Part shown: one piece after another, positions 62,798-64,000 of the stretch
How positions within the stretch are numbered: the first letter of the stretch is position 1
How the letters are laid out: the number at the start of each line of letters is the position of its first letter
Source: Bacteroidales bacterium
GTDB lineage: Bacteria; Bacteroidota; Bacteroidia; Bacteroidales; UBA932
DNA length: 64,000 bases
Assembly: GCA_017428725.1 (NCBI GenBank)
Contig: JAFRQH010000017.1
Span: 1 to 64,000, forward strand
Reading direction: 5' to 3'
Notes under the pieces: model-generated
What the model saw: only the letters and a program-made list of their open reading frames with translations
Database searches by the model: none
What the model was told of the DNA's origin: nothing
Made by a program: the position numbers and the translations under genes

Positions 62798-64000
62798 ATG
62801 ATCAGTAAGAAAAGACTCTTCGGAATTTCCGTGCTGGCCGTCGTCGCGTCGGCGGCCGTGCCGATCGCAATGGCCGTGGCCGGCGGTGCAGAAGGCATCC
62901 CCGCCCGGCCGGAAGGCCCTTGCGACGTGTATGCTTCGGGCGGCGCTCCGTGCGTGGCCGCCCACAGTTCCACACGCGCCTTGTATGCCGGCTATGACGG
63001 CCCTCTCTACCAGGTGATGCGCCAGTCGGACGGCAAGACCCTGGACATCGGCGTGGTGCCGCCCTCGCCGGGCGACCCCGGCGGCTATGCCGATGCGGCG
63101 GCACAGGACGAGTTCTGCAAGAATACCACCTGCTGGGTGACCGTCCTTTACGACCAGTCCGGCCAGCAGAACCATCTCTACCAGGCACCGCGCGGCGCCT
63201 TCGTGGGTGCAGCCCTCGGCGGGTTCGACACGATGCCGATCGCGGATATGGCTCCCGTCACCCTGATGGGCCACAAAGTCTACGGAATCTTCATCGTCCC
63301 GGGGATGGGCCTGCGCCAGAACGATCCGCACGGCACGGCCGTGGACGACCAGGCCGAAGGCCAGTACTGGGTCATCAACGGCCATCATTTCAATTCCGGT
63401 TGCTGTTTCGACTACGGCAATGCCGAGACGGACAGCCGCGACGACGGTGACGGCACGATGGAGACCACGTACTACGGCAACCAGCCGCTGTGGTACCACG
63501 GCGACGCTCCGGGCCCCTGGATCATGACCGACCAGGAGAACAACCTGGTGGGCTGCGTCAATCCCGATCCCAACGACAAATACTGTGAAGGGCTCCCGAG
63601 CATTACGTGGCGCTTCGTGACGGCGACCGCCGACGGCGAGCCGCACCACTGGCGCTCGATGGGCGGCAATGCGCAGGAAGGAGCGCTCGTGACGATGTTC
63701 GACGGTCCGCGCATCATCAACGACCGCAACAGCTACGACCCGATGCGCAAGCAGGGCGCCATCCTGCTGGGCAACGGCGGCGACAACAACAACTATTCTT
63801 CCGGAACCTTCTACGAAGGGGCGATGACCGCCCCGGACACCTTCCCGAGCGAAGCGGTCAACCAGGCGGTCCAGGCCAATGTCGTCGCGGCGGGTTACGA
63901 CGTACAGCGCCTTGCCATCGGGGCTTCCGACAAGACGGCCGCGCCGAACGGGCTGCAGACCTTCTCCCCCAAATCCGCCGGACATACCACGGTCACCTTC
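62798..64000 (+). CDS. GH54 alpha-L-arabinofuranosidase, 3' end beyond the window
   Basis: The first 401 residues of an exported enzyme; no stop occurs before the window edge. A signal peptide (about 1-28) precedes the GH54 catalytic beta-sandwich, which starts GPCDVYASGGAPCVAAHSST and continues FCKNTTCWVTVLYDQSGQQN and CCFDYGNAETDSRDD. By comparison with the Aspergillus enzyme AbfB, the nucleophile is Glu near 247 (WIMTDQENNLVG) and the acid Asp near 329 (GNGGDNNNYSSGTFYEG). The disulfide cysteines are kept. It removes arabinofuranose branches, fitting arabinogalactan or arabinan. A C-terminal CBM42 or other module may lie outside. GH54 is best known from fungi. Confidence 0.93.
   Translation, partial: MISKKRLFGISVLAVVASAAVPIAMAVAGGAEGIPARPEGPCDVYASGGAPCVAAHSSTRALYAGYDGPLYQVMRQSDGKTLDIGVVPPSPGDPGGYADAAAQDEFCKNTTCWVTVLYDQSGQQNHLYQAPRGAFVGAALGGFDTMPIADMAPVTLMGHKVYGIFIVPGMGLRQNDPHGTAVDDQAEGQYWVINGHHFNSGCCFDYGNAETDSRDDGDGTMETTYYGNQPLWYHGDAPGPWIMTDQENNLVGCVNPDPNDKYCEGLPSITWRFVTATADGEPHHWRSMGGNAQEGALVTMFDGPRIINDRNSYDPMRKQGAILLGNGGDNNNYSSGTFYEGAMTAPDTFPSEAVNQAVQANVVAAGYDVQRLAIGASDKTAAPNGLQTFSPKSAGHTTVTF

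Noticed and set aside
1..64000. tRNA, rRNA, CRISPR arrays, phage or transposase genes
   Set aside because: None was recognised on either strand by eye; a tRNAscan or CRISPR finder run would be needed to exclude small RNA genes fully.

Overview
The window reads as chromosomal DNA from a high-GC member of the Bacteroidota, probably a gut or rumen Bacteroidales lineage. The evidence is an adjacent SusC/SusD pair, a hybrid two-component regulator, many lipoprotein-type signal peptides on glycoside hydrolases, few Shine-Dalgarno sites, and repeated TAnnTTTG promoter elements, several with a TTTG-like box exactly 19 nt upstream. The species cannot be named from the sequence alone.

Layout. 1-303 has no gene but holds a repeat cluster with a perfect palindrome. 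304-7177 (minus) is folC, a very large alpha-2-macroglobulin-like protein without a thioester motif, and a small unknown gene. 7227-12491 (plus) is a PurL-like orphan, a PIN-PhoH ATPase and pyruvate phosphate dikinase. 12565-15086 (minus) is a DUF389 membrane protein overlapping an iron-sulfur aldo/keto reductase. 15213-52387 is almost wholly carbohydrate metabolism. 52434-57204 holds a small lipoprotein, a polysaccharide deacetylase, an undescribed EF-hand/cysteine-motif membrane protein and a GT4 glycosyltransferase. 57339-60128 is rpsO-pnp. 60207-64000 is a GH2 beta-galactosidase divergent from a GH54 alpha-L-arabinofuranosidase that runs off the window.

The carbohydrate part fits breakdown of galactan or arabinogalactan of the rhamnogalacturonan-I side-chain type. 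The core is GH53, HTCS regulator, type B carboxylesterase, SusC and SusD (30408-41917). It is visibly lower in GC than its flanks. Around it are a second GH53 with a GH2 and a GH5-like enzyme (one minus-strand operon), an esterase-GH2 pair, a GH43-GH78 fusion, and a sugar porter-DUF5107/TPR-GH35-GH2 operon divergent from an AraC regulator that overlaps a PfkB sugar kinase. A likely flow is surface endo-galactanase cleavage, SusCD import, periplasmic trimming by GH2/GH35/GH43/GH54 and esterases, then uptake by the MFS porter and phosphorylation. Substrate is inferred from families only.

The most notable points are a single-base frameshift that separates the HTCS from its DNA-binding domain, the GC-poor core locus, the GH43-GH78 fusion, a fungal-type GH54, and the uncharacterised 737-residue protein translationally linked to a GT4. 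The large ORFs antisense to known genes are coding shadows of GC-rich DNA and are left out.
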